A stretch of 64,000 nucleotides of DNA from Methylobacterium sp. NEAU K (lineage in GTDB: Bacteria > Pseudomonadota > Alphaproteobacteria > Rhizobiales > Beijerinckiaceae): the NCBI RefSeq assembly GCF_030700285.1, contig NZ_JAUYZJ010000004.1, positions 124,001 to 188,000 of the forward strand, read 5' to 3'. The translations under genes were made by a program, and so were the position numbers. Below, one piece after another: positions 46,812-58,076 of this stretch (its first letter is position 1; each line of letters opens with the position of its first letter). The notes beneath the pieces were generated by a model. The model was not told where the DNA came from. It searched no databases and saw only the letters and a program-made list of their open reading frames with translations.

Positions 46812-47434
46812 ATGCGGCTCCGGATCGGCGTGGCTCTGGCGGTTGCGGTCATCGCGCTCGCCGCGCTCCTCGCGGGGCCCTGGAGCCGCGGGTACCGGCT
46901 GTCCGAGATCCTGACGGGAGGCGCCCCGCTGCTGCCCGACGGCACGCGGCCCGCCGGCGGCGCCGCGGATCTCTCCGGCAACGCCACGCTGGGCACGGGC
47001 CAGCGCCCGGTGACCCTGCACCTCGCCTGCGATCCAGGCGGCACCGGCCTGTCGGCGGCGCTGACGGTGCCGGGCTTCGCCGAGCTGGCACAGAGCTTCG
47101 ACTTCGCCGGTCTCGAAGGCTCCGGCAGCGCGACGCTGCTCACCGGTATCCTGGTCTCCAATGCCGGCAGCGTGCGTTCCCTGCGAATGCCGGTGCAGGG
47201 CGTGGCGGCGACCGGCCCGGATGCAGGCTTCACCCTGACGGTGACAGCCGCGCGCCGCGGCGAGGATCCCCTGCACGGGGTCGCTCTGGCGCTGGTCCAG
47301 CCGGGGACCAAGCTCACCTGGACGCAGGCGAGCCCCCGGGCCGGCGATCCATCCCTGGTGGCGACGTTCACCATAGCCGAGAGCGACGCCGCCGCCCTGA
47401 AGACGGCCCTCGGCGGCTGTCTCCCGGCGCCGTT

Positions 47435-47438
<4 letters not shown>
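46812..47438 (+). CDS. Hypothetical membrane-anchored protein
   Basis: The 208-residue protein begins with a hydrophobic anchor or signal (RIGVALAVAVIALAALLAG) and continues with a beta-rich domain (NATLGTGQRPVTLHLACDPGGTGLSAALTVPGFAELAQSFDFAGLEG) ending in a Cys (LGGCLPAPF). It predicts a periplasmic domain held to the inner membrane, with one likely disulfide. No family is recognised. GGGAGG precedes the ATG by 5 bases. Its end overlaps the convergent end of dnaE by 4 bases. Confidence 0.7.
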
Positions 47439-50953
<3,515 letters not shown>

Positions 50954-51158
50954 GGGCTACCTTGTTCAGGGGTCGCCCAGCATCCCCGCTCGACCGCGCC
51001 GAGTCGACGTATGGCGGAGGCCAACCGGACGATATCCACCGGTCGTGCCCCGGACGCACCAGTCCGGCTACTCTCTGTGGATAATCGGCGCCGCGGGGCC
51101 GAACGCCTGTGTATAACAGGACGGCTGCGGGAGCCGGGCGCCATTTAGCAAAGTCCGG

Positions 51159-51263
51159 CTAACGAACCGGTGCCAGAGCTATCGCCCAGGCACCGACAGC
51201 CGCAAACAGCATTCCGAACGCCATGAACTCGACCATCCCGGTCAGGACCATCCGCTTCAGCAT
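51159..51263 (-). CDS. 34-residue SOS-controlled membrane peptide (SidA/TisB-like in size and regulation)
   Basis: An ATG at 51263 lies 7 bases after GGGAGG. It encodes 34 residues: a basic start (MLKR), then a hydrophobic stretch (VLTGMVEFMAFGMLFAAVGAWAIALA) with one Glu at 12 and five Met in total, ending PVR. It would form one transmembrane helix with N-in topology by the positive-inside rule. An exact LexA box lies 32 bases upstream, so expression should rise on DNA damage. Small SOS membrane peptides such as Caulobacter SidA (29 residues, blocks division) and E. coli TisB (29 residues, depolarises) are comparable in kind, but I see no sequence relationship. The coding call rests on the RBS, LexA box and topology. 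Confidence 0.62.
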   Translation of the reverse strand: MLKRMVLTGMVEFMAFGMLFAAVGAWAIALAPVR

Positions 51264-51294
51264 CGCCGTGCCTCCCGTGTTCCGGGACCAGTAT

Positions 51295-51309
51295 GTTCAT
51301 GTTTTGTTC
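51295..51309. promoter_or_regulatory. LexA (SOS) box between the 34-residue peptide gene and the glycosyltransferase gene
   Basis: GTTC-ATGTTTT-GTTC is an exact box, differing from the imuA box by one base in the spacer. It is 32 bases upstream of the leftward peptide start and 143 bases upstream of the rightward glycosyltransferase start, so it could serve one or both. Confidence 0.85.
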
Positions 51310-51439
51310 TAATGATAGGGGGCGCGGGTGATATGCGCCCGCAGCCTCCAATGACAGTAAATAAATCGTGGCTTGATACGTCTCGTTCGGGCTGGCATGC
51401 CCCCGCCGAGACGGGTTCGTCATCTGATCGGGGGGTTCG

Positions 51440-51445
51440 AAGGAG
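51440..51445 (+). promoter_or_regulatory. Ribosome-binding site supporting an ATT start codon
   Basis: AAGGAG is followed by 6 bases and then ATT at 51452. In the frame of the glycosyltransferase, the preceding stop is at 51425 and no ATG, GTG or TTG occurs before 51518, which is already inside the first conserved strand. The position of this site argues for initiation at the ATT. Confidence 0.55.
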
Positions 51446-51451
51446 CAGCCC

Positions 51452-52762
51452 ATTCCCGCGCAAAGAACGGTCGGACGGCTCGACATCGCTCTCATCGCCG
51501 TCGGGACCCATGGCGACGTGTTGCCGTTCATCGCGCTGGGCCATGAACTCCTGGCGCGAGGCCACGGGGTTTCCCTGGCTGCGCCGGCCCCGTTCGAGCC
51601 GATGGCACTGCGGGCCGGCCTCGCCTTCCAGCCCCTCGGTTCGGCCGCCGATTACGAGGCGGTGATCCGCCAGCCCGACCTGTGGCACCCGCGCTGGGGC
51701 TTCCAGCTGATGTTCGACTTCGCCGTGCGCGTGGCCGAGACTGCCTGCCTCTGGCTCGGGGCCACGCGGGCGCGCGGGGTGGATCAGGTGGTGGTCGCCT
51801 CTCCCCTCGCCTGGGGGGCGCGGCTCGCGCAGGAACTCTACGCCATCCCGACTGCCACGTTGCACGTGATGCCGTTCCTGATCGAGAGCCGGTCCGATCC
51901 GCCCCGGCTGCCGGGGCTGCCGCTGCCGCGGATCCTTCCGGCCGCCCTGCGCGCCTACGTGAACCAGGGCGTCGACGCGGTCGCGGTCGGCCCGTTCACG
52001 CTGCCGCCCCTGAACGCCCTGCGCGCACGCCTCGGCCTCGATCCGGTCGGCCGGCTGCGGCATTGGTGGAACAGCCCGACGCGCATGCTTCTGATGTTCC
52101 CGGACTGGTACGCCGCGCCCCAGGCGGATTGGCCGGCCCAGGCGGTGCAGCTCGGCTTCCCGCTGGTGGACCGGTTCGGCGACGTAGCCGCGATGCCGCC
52201 GGAGCTGGAGGCTTTCCTGTCCGCCGGCGACGCTCCGATCGTATTCACCTACGGCTCGGCGATGCGCCAGGGCGCGGATTTCTTCGAGACCGCATTGCGG
52301 ATCTGCCGCTCGATGGGCCGCCGCGGGGTCCTGCTCGCGCCGCAGGGCGGCCAGATCCCGGAGCGGCTGCCGGCCGGGGTCGTCCACCTGCCCTACGCGC
52401 CCTTGAGCGCCTTGCTGCCGCGCAGCGCCGCCTTGGTCCACCACGGCGGCGTCGGCACGGTGGCGCAGGCCCTGGCGGCGGGGATTCCGCAGCTCGTCGT
52501 GCCCGTGGCGTTCGACCATTTCGACGAGGGGCGGCGCCTCAAGGACCGGACGCTCGGCGCCACACTGAGCCGCCGCGCCTTCCGGCCCGCCCGCGCCGCC
52601 CGCGTCCTGGGCCGGTTGCTGGCCGATCCGGCGGTGGCGCGCGCCTGCGGTCAGGCCAAGGCGCGCATGGCCGAGAGTCGCGACGCGATCACCGAGGCTT
52701 GCGAACACGTCGAGGAACTCGCCGCCTCCGAGGCCCGGACCGAGTCTGCAGCGCACCGCTAG
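51452..52762 (+). CDS. Glycosyltransferase of family 1 (UDP-glycosyltransferase/MGT type), ATT start proposed
   Basis: The 436-residue protein is a GT-B glycosyltransferase. The N-terminal domain begins IALIAVGTHGDVLPFIALGHELLARGH, the usual first strand and helix, and the C-terminal domain has the nucleotide-sugar signature SALVHHGGVGTVAQALAAGIPQLVVPVAFDHFDEG. Relatives transfer sugars to sterols, hopanoids, macrolides or glycolipids; the acceptor here is unknown. A GTG at 51518 would cut away the first strand, whereas ATT at 51452 follows AAGGAG by 6 bases and restores it. It lies downstream of a LexA box and is convergent with lolD. Confidence 0.85.
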   Translation: MPAQRTVGRLDIALIAVGTHGDVLPFIALGHELLARGHGVSLAAPAPFEPMALRAGLAFQPLGSAADYEAVIRQPDLWHPRWGFQLMFDFAVRVAETACLWLGATRARGVDQVVVASPLAWGARLAQELYAIPTATLHVMPFLIESRSDPPRLPGLPLPRILPAALRAYVNQGVDAVAVGPFTLPPLNALRARLGLDPVGRLRHWWNSPTRMLLMFPDWYAAPQADWPAQAVQLGFPLVDRFGDVAAMPPELEAFLSAGDAPIVFTYGSAMRQGADFFETALRICRSMGRRGVLLAPQGGQIPERLPAGVVHLPYAPLSALLPRSAALVHHGGVGTVAQALAAGIPQLVVPVAFDHFDEGRRLKDRTLGATLSRRAFRPARAARVLGRLLADPAVARACGQAKARMAESRDAITEACEHVEELAASEARTESAAHR

Positions 52763-52819
52763 GCAGCCGGAGGCCGGTAGGAAACCTGAGACGCGACCGG
52801 ACCGCCACGAAGGTCGCGC

Positions 52820-53533
52820 TCAGTCGAGGGGCGTGATCAGCCCGTCGCGGATCGTAACCCGGCGGTCCATGCGGGCGGCCAGCTCCAGGTTGTGGGTCGC
52901 CACGAGCGCGGCGAGGCCGGAGGCCCGCACGAGGGACAGCAGCACCGAGAAGACGTGGCCCGCCGTGCCGGGGTCGAGATTCCCGGTGGGCTCGTCGGCC
53001 AGCAGCAGCCGAGGTCCGTTGGCCACCGCCCGGGCGATGGCGACGCGCTGCTGCTCGCCCCCCGACAGCTCGGCCGGGCGGTGCGACAAGCGGTCCTTGA
53101 GGCCGAGGAAGCTCAAGAGCTCGGCGGCCCGGGCCTTGGCCTCCGCGCCCTTTAGGCCGCGGATGAGCTGGGGCATCACCACGTTCTCCAGCGCCGAGAA
53201 TTCCGGCAGCAGGTGGTGGAACTGGTAGACGAAGCCCATCTCCTCGCGGCGCAGCCGGGTGCGCTCGGCATCCGCCATCGCGGCTGTCGGGTGGCCGCCG
53301 ATATAGACCTCGCCCCCGTCCGGCCGCTCCAGCAGGCCGGCAAGGTGCAGCAGCGTCGACTTGCCGGCCCCCGAGGGGGCCACCAGCGCCACCAGCTCGC
53401 CCGGCCAGATCGCGAGGTCGGCTCCGCGCAGGATCTCCAGGGCGCCCTCGGCCTGGGGATATCGCCGCTCGACGCGGGCGAAGAACAGGGCCGGCACCGG
53501 CGGGGTGCCGGCCGGCTGGCTTGCATCGCTCAT
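52820..53533 (-). CDS. lolD: Lipoprotein-releasing ABC transporter ATP-binding protein LolD
   Basis: LolD powers the LolCDE complex that extracts outer-membrane lipoproteins from the inner membrane. The 237-residue ATPase has Walker [10 protein letters not shown] (about residues 52-60), a Q-loop in [18 protein letters not shown] (the HHLLPEF sequence is typical of LolD), the signature LSGGEQQR, Walker B LLLADEP and the switch His in ATHN. It is 13 bases after lolC and on the same strand. The ATG at 53533 was chosen; an upstream in-frame start lies inside lolC. Confidence 0.95.
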   Translation of the reverse strand: MSDASQPAGTPPVPALFFARVERRYPQAEGALEILRGADLAIWPGELVALVAPSGAGKSTLLHLAGLLERPDGGEVYIGGHPTAAMADAERTRLRREEMGFVYQFHHLLPEFSALENVVMPQLIRGLKGAEAKARAAELLSFLGLKDRLSHRPAELSGGEQQRVAIARAVANGPRLLLADEPTGNLDPGTAGHVFSVLLSLVRASGLAALVATHNLELAARMDRRVTIRDGLITPLD

Positions 53534-53546
53534 GGGGTGCTGACCG

Positions 53547-54866
53547 TCAGCCGTAGCGCAGGGCCTGCACCGGATCGAGCCGGGCGGCACGCCAGGAGGG
53601 ATAGACCGTCGCCGCCAGCGACAGCAGCAGCGACGTGATCACCACGGCGGCGATCTCCTTCGGGTTCATCTGGGCCGGGATCTCGGCGAGGAATCGCACC
53701 GTCGGGTCCCAGGCGCCGGGAAACAGGACGTGCTGGATCGGCTTGATGTTTAGGGTGATCAGGATTCCGAGCCCGAGGCCGCTCAGGGTCCCGACCAGCC
53801 CGATCAGGGCGCCATTGATCAGGAACACCCGCATGATCGTGCCCGGCGTCGCCCCCATGGTCCGCAGTATCGCGATGTCGCTCGACTTGTCGCGCACCAG
53901 CAGGATCAGGCCCGAGACGATGTTGAGCGTCGCCACCACGACGATCAGGCTGAGGATCAGGAACATCACGTTGCGCTCGACCTCCAGCGCCCCGAAGAAG
54001 GTGCGGTTGCGCTGGCGCCAGTCGGTGAGCAGGATCGGGCGCTCGGCCGCCATCTCCAGCGGCTCGCGCATGTCGCCGACCTGATCGGGATTATCGACGT
54101 AGATCTCGATCATGCTGACGTCGCTGTCGCGGTTGAAGAACGCCTGGGCCTCGGTCAGCGGCATGAACACGAAGGTCTGGTCGAACTCGGTCATGCCGAC
54201 CTCGAACACCGCCTTGACCGCATAGCTCTTGGTGCGTGGCGCGGTGCCGAAGGGTGTGGACGAGCCCTTGGGCGTCACCAGGGTGATGTTGTCCCCCGCC
54301 TGCAGGCCGAGGGTGTCGGCCAGCCGCCGGCCGATCAAGACGCCGGTGCCGTCATCGAAGCCCTCCAGGGTGCCGCCGCGGATCGAGCTGGAGACGGCCG
54401 CCAGGGCGTCGAGATCGGCAGCGCGCACGCCGCGCACGATCACCCCCGAGCCACCGAACTGAGACGAGGCGAAGGCCTGCCCCTCGACGAGCGGCACCGC
54501 CGCACGCACGCCCGCAACCTTCGACAGGCGCTCGGAGAGATCGACCCAGTCGTTGAACGGCCGGTCGATCGGCGTGGCGAACAGATGGCCGTTGATGCCC
54601 ACGATCTTCGACAGGAGTTCCGCCCGGAAGCCGTTCATCACCGAGAGCACGATGATCAGGGTGGCGACGCCGAGCGCGATGCCGAGAACGGAGAAGAAGG
54701 CGACCACCGAGACCCCGCCGCCCCGGCGGCGGGCTCGCAGGTAGCGGCCGGCGATGATCCACTCGAACGGAGCGAAGGGCGCCGTGCCCTCGCGGAAGGA
54801 CGCCGCGAGGCTCCGGACCCGGTCGATCGCCGCTGCACCCGCCATCGGATTGGCCCTCAGCATCAT
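53547..54866 (-). CDS. lolC: Lipoprotein-releasing ABC transporter permease LolC/E
   Basis: The permease spans the inner membrane with four helices: one N-terminal ([27 protein letters not shown]), a large periplasmic domain (about 70-285) and three C-terminal helices ([82 protein letters not shown]). The RYLRARRR start and [20 protein letters not shown] are LolC/E hallmarks. Only one permease gene is present here, as in many alphaproteobacteria that use a single homodimeric type. The name could equally be lolE. It is followed by lolD and preceded by proS. Confidence 0.92.
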   Translation of the reverse strand: MMLRANPMAGAAAIDRVRSLAASFREGTAPFAPFEWIIAGRYLRARRRGGGVSVVAFFSVLGIALGVATLIIVLSVMNGFRAELLSKIVGINGHLFATPIDRPFNDWVDLSERLSKVAGVRAAVPLVEGQAFASSQFGGSGVIVRGVRAADLDALAAVSSSIRGGTLEGFDDGTGVLIGRRLADTLGLQAGDNITLVTPKGSSTPFGTAPRTKSYAVKAVFEVGMTEFDQTFVFMPLTEAQAFFNRDSDVSMIEIYVDNPDQVGDMREPLEMAAERPILLTDWRQRNRTFFGALEVERNVMFLILSLIVVVATLNIVSGLILLVRDKSSDIAILRTMGATPGTIMRVFLINGALIGLVGTLSGLGLGILITLNIKPIQHVLFPGAWDPTVRFLAEIPAQMNPKEIAAVVITSLLLSLAATVYPSWRAARLDPVQALRYG

Positions 54867-54916
54867 GCGCCGGAGCGGCCGCCGCTGCGGCGGCGAAGTT
54901 GTTGCGCGAAAACGGA

Positions 54917-54949
54917 TCTGAGCAGAATTACCTCCTGCAATTCCGCTCA
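54917..54949 (-). terminator. Hairpin at the end of proS
   Basis: CTGAGC-A-GAATT (54917-54928) pairs with AATTC-C-GCTCAG (54938-54949), interrupted by one A/C mismatch. It begins at the proS stop codon and lies before lolC, so it may reduce read-through from proS to lolC-lolD. Confidence 0.5.
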
Positions 54950-56272
54950 GACGCGACGGATGCGCGCCAGCAGGTCGACGATGGCGAGGCTCTCGCGCTC
55001 GCCCCCGGCCCGCCGCTTCAACTCGATCTTGCCCTCAGCCAGCCCCTTCGGCCCGACGACCACCTGCCAGGGCAGGCCGATCAGGTCCGCGGTTGCGAAT
55101 TTTGCGCCCGGGCGCTCGTCGCGGTCGTCGTACAGCACCGACAGGCCGGCGGCTTCGAGATCCGACTGGATCTGCGCGCAGGCGGCGTCGGTGCCGGCAT
55201 CGCCGACCTTGAGGTTGATGAGCGCCACGTCGAAGGGCGCGACCGCGTCCGGCCAGATGATGCCGGCCTCGTCGTGGCTTGCCTCGATGATCGCCGCCAC
55301 CAAGCGGCTCGGGCCGATGCCGTAGGACCCCATATGCACCGGCCGCTCGATCCCGTCCGGCCCGGCGACCTTGGCGCCCATCGGCTCGGAATACTTCGTG
55401 CCGAAATAGAAGATGTGCCCGACCTCGATGCCGCGTGCTGCCATGCGGCTCTCCTCCGGCACCTCCGCGAAGGCCTCCGGCTCGTGCATCTCCTCGGTGG
55501 CCGCGTAATGCGAGGTCCAGGAATCGACGATGCCCTGGAGCGCGGCCACATCGTCGAAGTCGACAGTCTCCGGCGGCGACTCGAAGCCGAGATAGGCCCG
55601 GTCGCAGAACACCTCGCTCTCGCCGGTCTTGGCCAGGATGATGAACTCGTGGGACAGGTCGCCGCCGATCGGGCCGGTATCGGCGCGCATCGGGATCGCC
55701 TTCAGGCCGAGCCCGGCGAAGGTCCGAAGATACGCCACGAACATGCGGTTGTAGGCGTGGCGCGCTCCCGCCTGGTCGAAATCGAACGAGTAGGCGTCCT
55801 TCATCAGGAACTCGCGCGAGCGCATCGTGCCGAAGCGCGGTCGCACCTCGTCGCGGAACTTCCACGAGATCTGATAGAGATTCTTCGGCAGATCCTTGTA
55901 GGAGCGCACGCTCGCCCGAAAGATTTCGGTGACCATTTCCTCGGCGGTCGGGCCGTACAGCATCTCTCGGTCGTGCCGGTCCTTGAGGCGCAGCATCTCC
56001 TTGCCATAGGCGTCGTAGCGCCCGGATTCCCGCCACAGCTCGGCGGACTGCACCGTCGGCATCAGGATCTCGATGGCGCCTGAGCGGTCCTGTTCCCGGC
56101 GGATCACCGCGCAGACGCGCTCGAGCACCCGCAGGCCGAGCGGCAGCCAGGCATAAATGCCGGCCGCCTCCTGGCGCACCAGGCCGGCGCGCAGCATCAG
56201 GCGGTGGGAGACGATCTCCGCTTCCTTGGGCGTCTCGCGCAAGGTCGGCATGAAGTAGCGGGAGAGACGCAT
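54947..56272 (-). CDS. proS: Prolyl-tRNA synthetase (short, alphaproteobacterial type)
   Basis: ProRS charges tRNA-Pro. The 441-residue class II enzyme has motif 1 ([36 protein letters not shown]), motif 2 ([34 protein letters not shown]) and motif 3 ([15 protein letters not shown]), with an anticodon-binding C-terminal domain. It lacks the INS editing domain found in longer E. coli-type enzymes, as is usual in alphaproteobacteria. The gene is followed by lolC-lolD on the same strand. Confidence 0.96.
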   Translation of the reverse strand: MRLSRYFMPTLRETPKEAEIVSHRLMLRAGLVRQEAAGIYAWLPLGLRVLERVCAVIRREQDRSGAIEILMPTVQSAELWRESGRYDAYGKEMLRLKDRHDREMLYGPTAEEMVTEIFRASVRSYKDLPKNLYQISWKFRDEVRPRFGTMRSREFLMKDAYSFDFDQAGARHAYNRMFVAYLRTFAGLGLKAIPMRADTGPIGGDLSHEFIILAKTGESEVFCDRAYLGFESPPETVDFDDVAALQGIVDSWTSHYAATEEMHEPEAFAEVPEESRMAARGIEVGHIFYFGTKYSEPMGAKVAGPDGIERPVHMGSYGIGPSRLVAAIIEASHDEAGIIWPDAVAPFDVALINLKVGDAGTDAACAQIQSDLEAAGLSVLYDDRDERPGAKFATADLIGLPWQVVVGPKGLAEGKIELKRRAGGERESLAIVDLLARIRRV

Positions 56273-56502
56273 GTCTTCGAGGTCTTACGCGTGGATCCGG
56301 CCGGGAGGAGCCTCGGCGCGCGGGCACACAACACGCCGGAGACACAAATTACAAGCACTGCTGGACCACGGCACCGGGTAATCGCGCCGCGTCGTCTGCG
56401 CCGATCCGGGCCGGAGGGCCTGACCGACCGCCCTGCCGGCCCAGACCGGCATCGATCTGCCCATTTGCCGGCAAGAAAGCGCAGATTTTTCTCGTGGCCC
56501 GG

Positions 56503-56531
56503 GTGACAACACGAATTGTTGTTCCTATAAG
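56503..56531 (+). promoter_or_regulatory. Sigma-70-type promoter of the small-RNA unit
   Basis: GTGACA (56503-56508) and TATAAG (56526-56531) are separated by 17 bases, close to TTGACA/TATAAT. Within the spacer a dyad ACAACA-CGAAT-TGTTGT (56506-56522) may be an operator. Confidence 0.6.
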
Positions 56532-56537
56532 CGGGCG

Positions 56538-56679
56538 GCGATGTTTGCGACGCCCGCAAGAGGCGCTGCAGGGTCCGAGTCTCGGGAGGAAAACCGACCG
56601 CCACGCAGGCAATGCGTAGGACAATTAAAGGTCGAGCCACTGAAGCTTGAAAAGCAAGGCCCCGGGCCTTGCTTTTTTT
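56538..56679 (+). ncRNA. Candidate intergenic small RNA (about 140 nt)
   Basis: A good promoter is followed about 140 bases later by a textbook intrinsic terminator, and no credible protein lies between. The transcript has a 5' hairpin (GCGGGCG at 56530-56537 pairing with CGCCCGC near 56550), a possible branched region closed by CGACC/GGTCG, and an ACGCA-ggcaa-TGCGT hairpin. I do not recognise a known family such as 6S, SRP or a riboswitch. The exact 5' end is inferred. It sits in the 680-base gap between proS and a small gene. Confidence 0.5.
56651..56679 (+). terminator. Intrinsic terminator of the small-RNA unit
   Basis: AAAGCAAGGCCC (56651-56662) pairs with GGGCCTTGCTTT (56664-56675) and runs into seven T residues (56673-56679). 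It is the clearest Rho-independent terminator in the window and must end a rightward transcript. Confidence 0.88.
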
Positions 56680-56952
56680 GTTTTGCCAGATCCATCGCTG
56701 CCGCTCCGATGTTCATTGCCGCGCCCGGACGCTGCCGAATAAGGCATTCCGCGCTGCGTCCGTCCGAGCATCGCCGCCTGACGAACCGGACGGTCCGCGC
56801 CCCCAGCGTCAATCCGGATGCTGTGAACAGCGGTGAAAGCGCGGAGAAGCCGGTGGTTCGTCGACTATTCGACTTTGCTGCGCCAAGGCATTAACCCGCA
56901 ACGCCTTTTCGCGGCGCAAGGTGGGGCATGGAACGTATCGGGTGAGCCCGCC

Positions 56953-57150
56953 ATGCATTTTCAGATCCGAAGGGCCGACCATCTCTGGTCCTGGGTCCTG
57001 CTCAACGAAGTCCACGAGACGGTGGCCGAATCCCGCCGGACCTTCCCGTCGGCCGCGCAGGCCTCCGCTGCGGCCCTGGCCTTCGCGCATCTCGTAGCCA
57101 GGGCGGGCAAGTCGCTGACGGTCCGGTCGTCCTCCGGAACCCTGCTCTGA
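56953..57150 (+). CDS. Hypothetical small protein (65 residues)
   Basis: A 65-residue frame, MHFQIRRADHLWSWVLLNE then a helix rich in Ala (AAQASAAALAFAHLVARAG). The strand-strand-helix look, with a W-W pair in the first strand and an S in the turn (VAESRRTFPS), is faintly like DUF1508/YegP units, but the likeness is weak. An ATG 40 codons upstream gives no recognisable extension. It is convergent with the DUF1467 gene, 11 bases apart. Confidence 0.45.
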   Translation: MHFQIRRADHLWSWVLLNEVHETVAESRRTFPSAAQASAAALAFAHLVARAGKSLTVRSSSGTLL

Positions 57151-57161
57151 GAGCGGCCCTG

Positions 57162-57488
57162 TTACAGCCCGGTCAGCGGAAACACCGCCAGCGCGACCAG
57201 GAAGGCGGCGCCGGCCACCAGCGTCGTCCAGATCGCCTTCTCGCGCAGCCGCGGGGACGCGGGCGCCCCCAGATCCTGCCCCGGCACCACGTATCCGGGC
57301 CGCTCCTCGGGCTGGTTGCGCAGGGGCAGCACCGCGAAGAGCAGGGTCCACCAGACCACGAAGTAGAGGGCGATCGACCCTCCGACCGTGAGCTTGAACA
57401 GGCTCACGCCCGCCGCCACGAAGGCAGCGACCAGCACGGTCACTGCGGCCAGCGTCGCCGGCGTCGAGCGTCCCAGCGCGTTCACCAT
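57162..57488 (-). CDS. DUF1467 family membrane protein
   Basis: The 108-residue protein has two or three hydrophobic helices and the family's VVWWTLLFAVLPLRNQPE motif followed by DLGAPASPRLREKAIWTT. It is found beside mce and proS in many alphaproteobacteria but its function is unknown. A TTG at 57497 overlaps the mce stop codon (TTGA) and would add three residues; the ATG at 57488 was chosen. Confidence 0.88.
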   Translation of the reverse strand: MVNALGRSTPATLAAVTVLVAAFVAAGVSLFKLTVGGSIALYFVVWWTLLFAVLPLRNQPEERPGYVVPGQDLGAPASPRLREKAIWTTLVAGAAFLVALAVFPLTGL

Positions 57489-57493
57489 CCGGC

Positions 57494-57898
57494 TCAAACC
57501 TGCTCCAGCTCGACCAGGGTACCCAGGAAGTCCTTGGGGTGCAGGAACAGCACCGGCTTTCCGTGGGCGCCGATCCGCGGCTCGCCGGTGCCGAGGACCC
57601 GGGCACCCTGCGCCTTCAGCCGGTCGCGGGCTGCCAGGATGTCGTCGACCTCGTAGCAGACGTGGTGGATGCCGCCGCCCGGGTTGCGCGCCACGAAGGC
57701 TCCGATTGGCGAGCCTTCGCCCAGCGGTGCCATCAGCTCGATCTTGCTGTTGGGCAGCTCGACGAACACCACCGTGACGCCGTGCTCGGGCTGCGGCAGG
57801 GGCGGGGTTATCCGCGCGCCCAGAGTGTCGCGGTATACCGCGCAGGCCGCATCGAGGTCCTTAACGGCGATGGCCACGTGATTGAGCCGCCCGATCAT
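57494..57898 (-). CDS. mce: Methylmalonyl-CoA epimerase
   Basis: The enzyme interconverts (R)- and (S)-methylmalonyl-CoA, needed for propionyl-CoA use and for the ethylmalonyl-CoA pathway by which serine-cycle methylotrophs regenerate glyoxylate. The 134-residue VOC-fold protein has HVAIAVKDL with the first metal-binding His, GVTVVFVELPNSKIELMAPLGEGSPI, GGGIHHVCYEVDDI with the second His, and VLFLHPKDFLGTLVELEQV with the Glu ligand. It overlaps or abuts the DUF1467 gene. A palindromic repeat lies between it and rnj. Confidence 0.93.
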   Translation of the reverse strand: MIGRLNHVAIAVKDLDAACAVYRDTLGARITPPLPQPEHGVTVVFVELPNSKIELMAPLGEGSPIGAFVARNPGGGIHHVCYEVDDILAARDRLKAQGARVLGTGEPRIGAHGKPVLFLHPKDFLGTLVELEQV

Positions 57899-57952
57899 TC
57901 TGTTCCTCCCTGCCTCACGCCCCCGTCAGAGACCGCGTCTCCGGAACGCCGT

Positions 57953-58031
57953 CCTCATCCTGAGGCGCTGCCAAGCAGCCTCGAAGGAGCGCTGCTTCGA
58001 GGCCCGAAGGCGCGGGCACCGCAGGATGAGG
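57953..58031. repeat. Intergenic palindromic repeat, copy 2
   Basis: CCTCATCCTG (57953-57962) is the exact complement of CAGGATGAGG (58022-58031), with an inner pair GCCTCGAAG (57978-57986) and CTTCGAGGC (57995-58003). It shares CCTCATCCTGAGG and GCCTCGAAGGAGC with the element at 6933-7055 but is shorter and less regular. Confidence 0.65.
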
Positions 58032-58076
58032 GGGATGGGTGCGGTCGCTCGTGGTACGTCGTCCTGGATTCGTAGC

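Noticed and set aside
56541..56894. 117-codon frame across the small-RNA region
   Set aside because: It runs through the intrinsic terminator, has no ribosome-binding site and shows no protein-like pattern.
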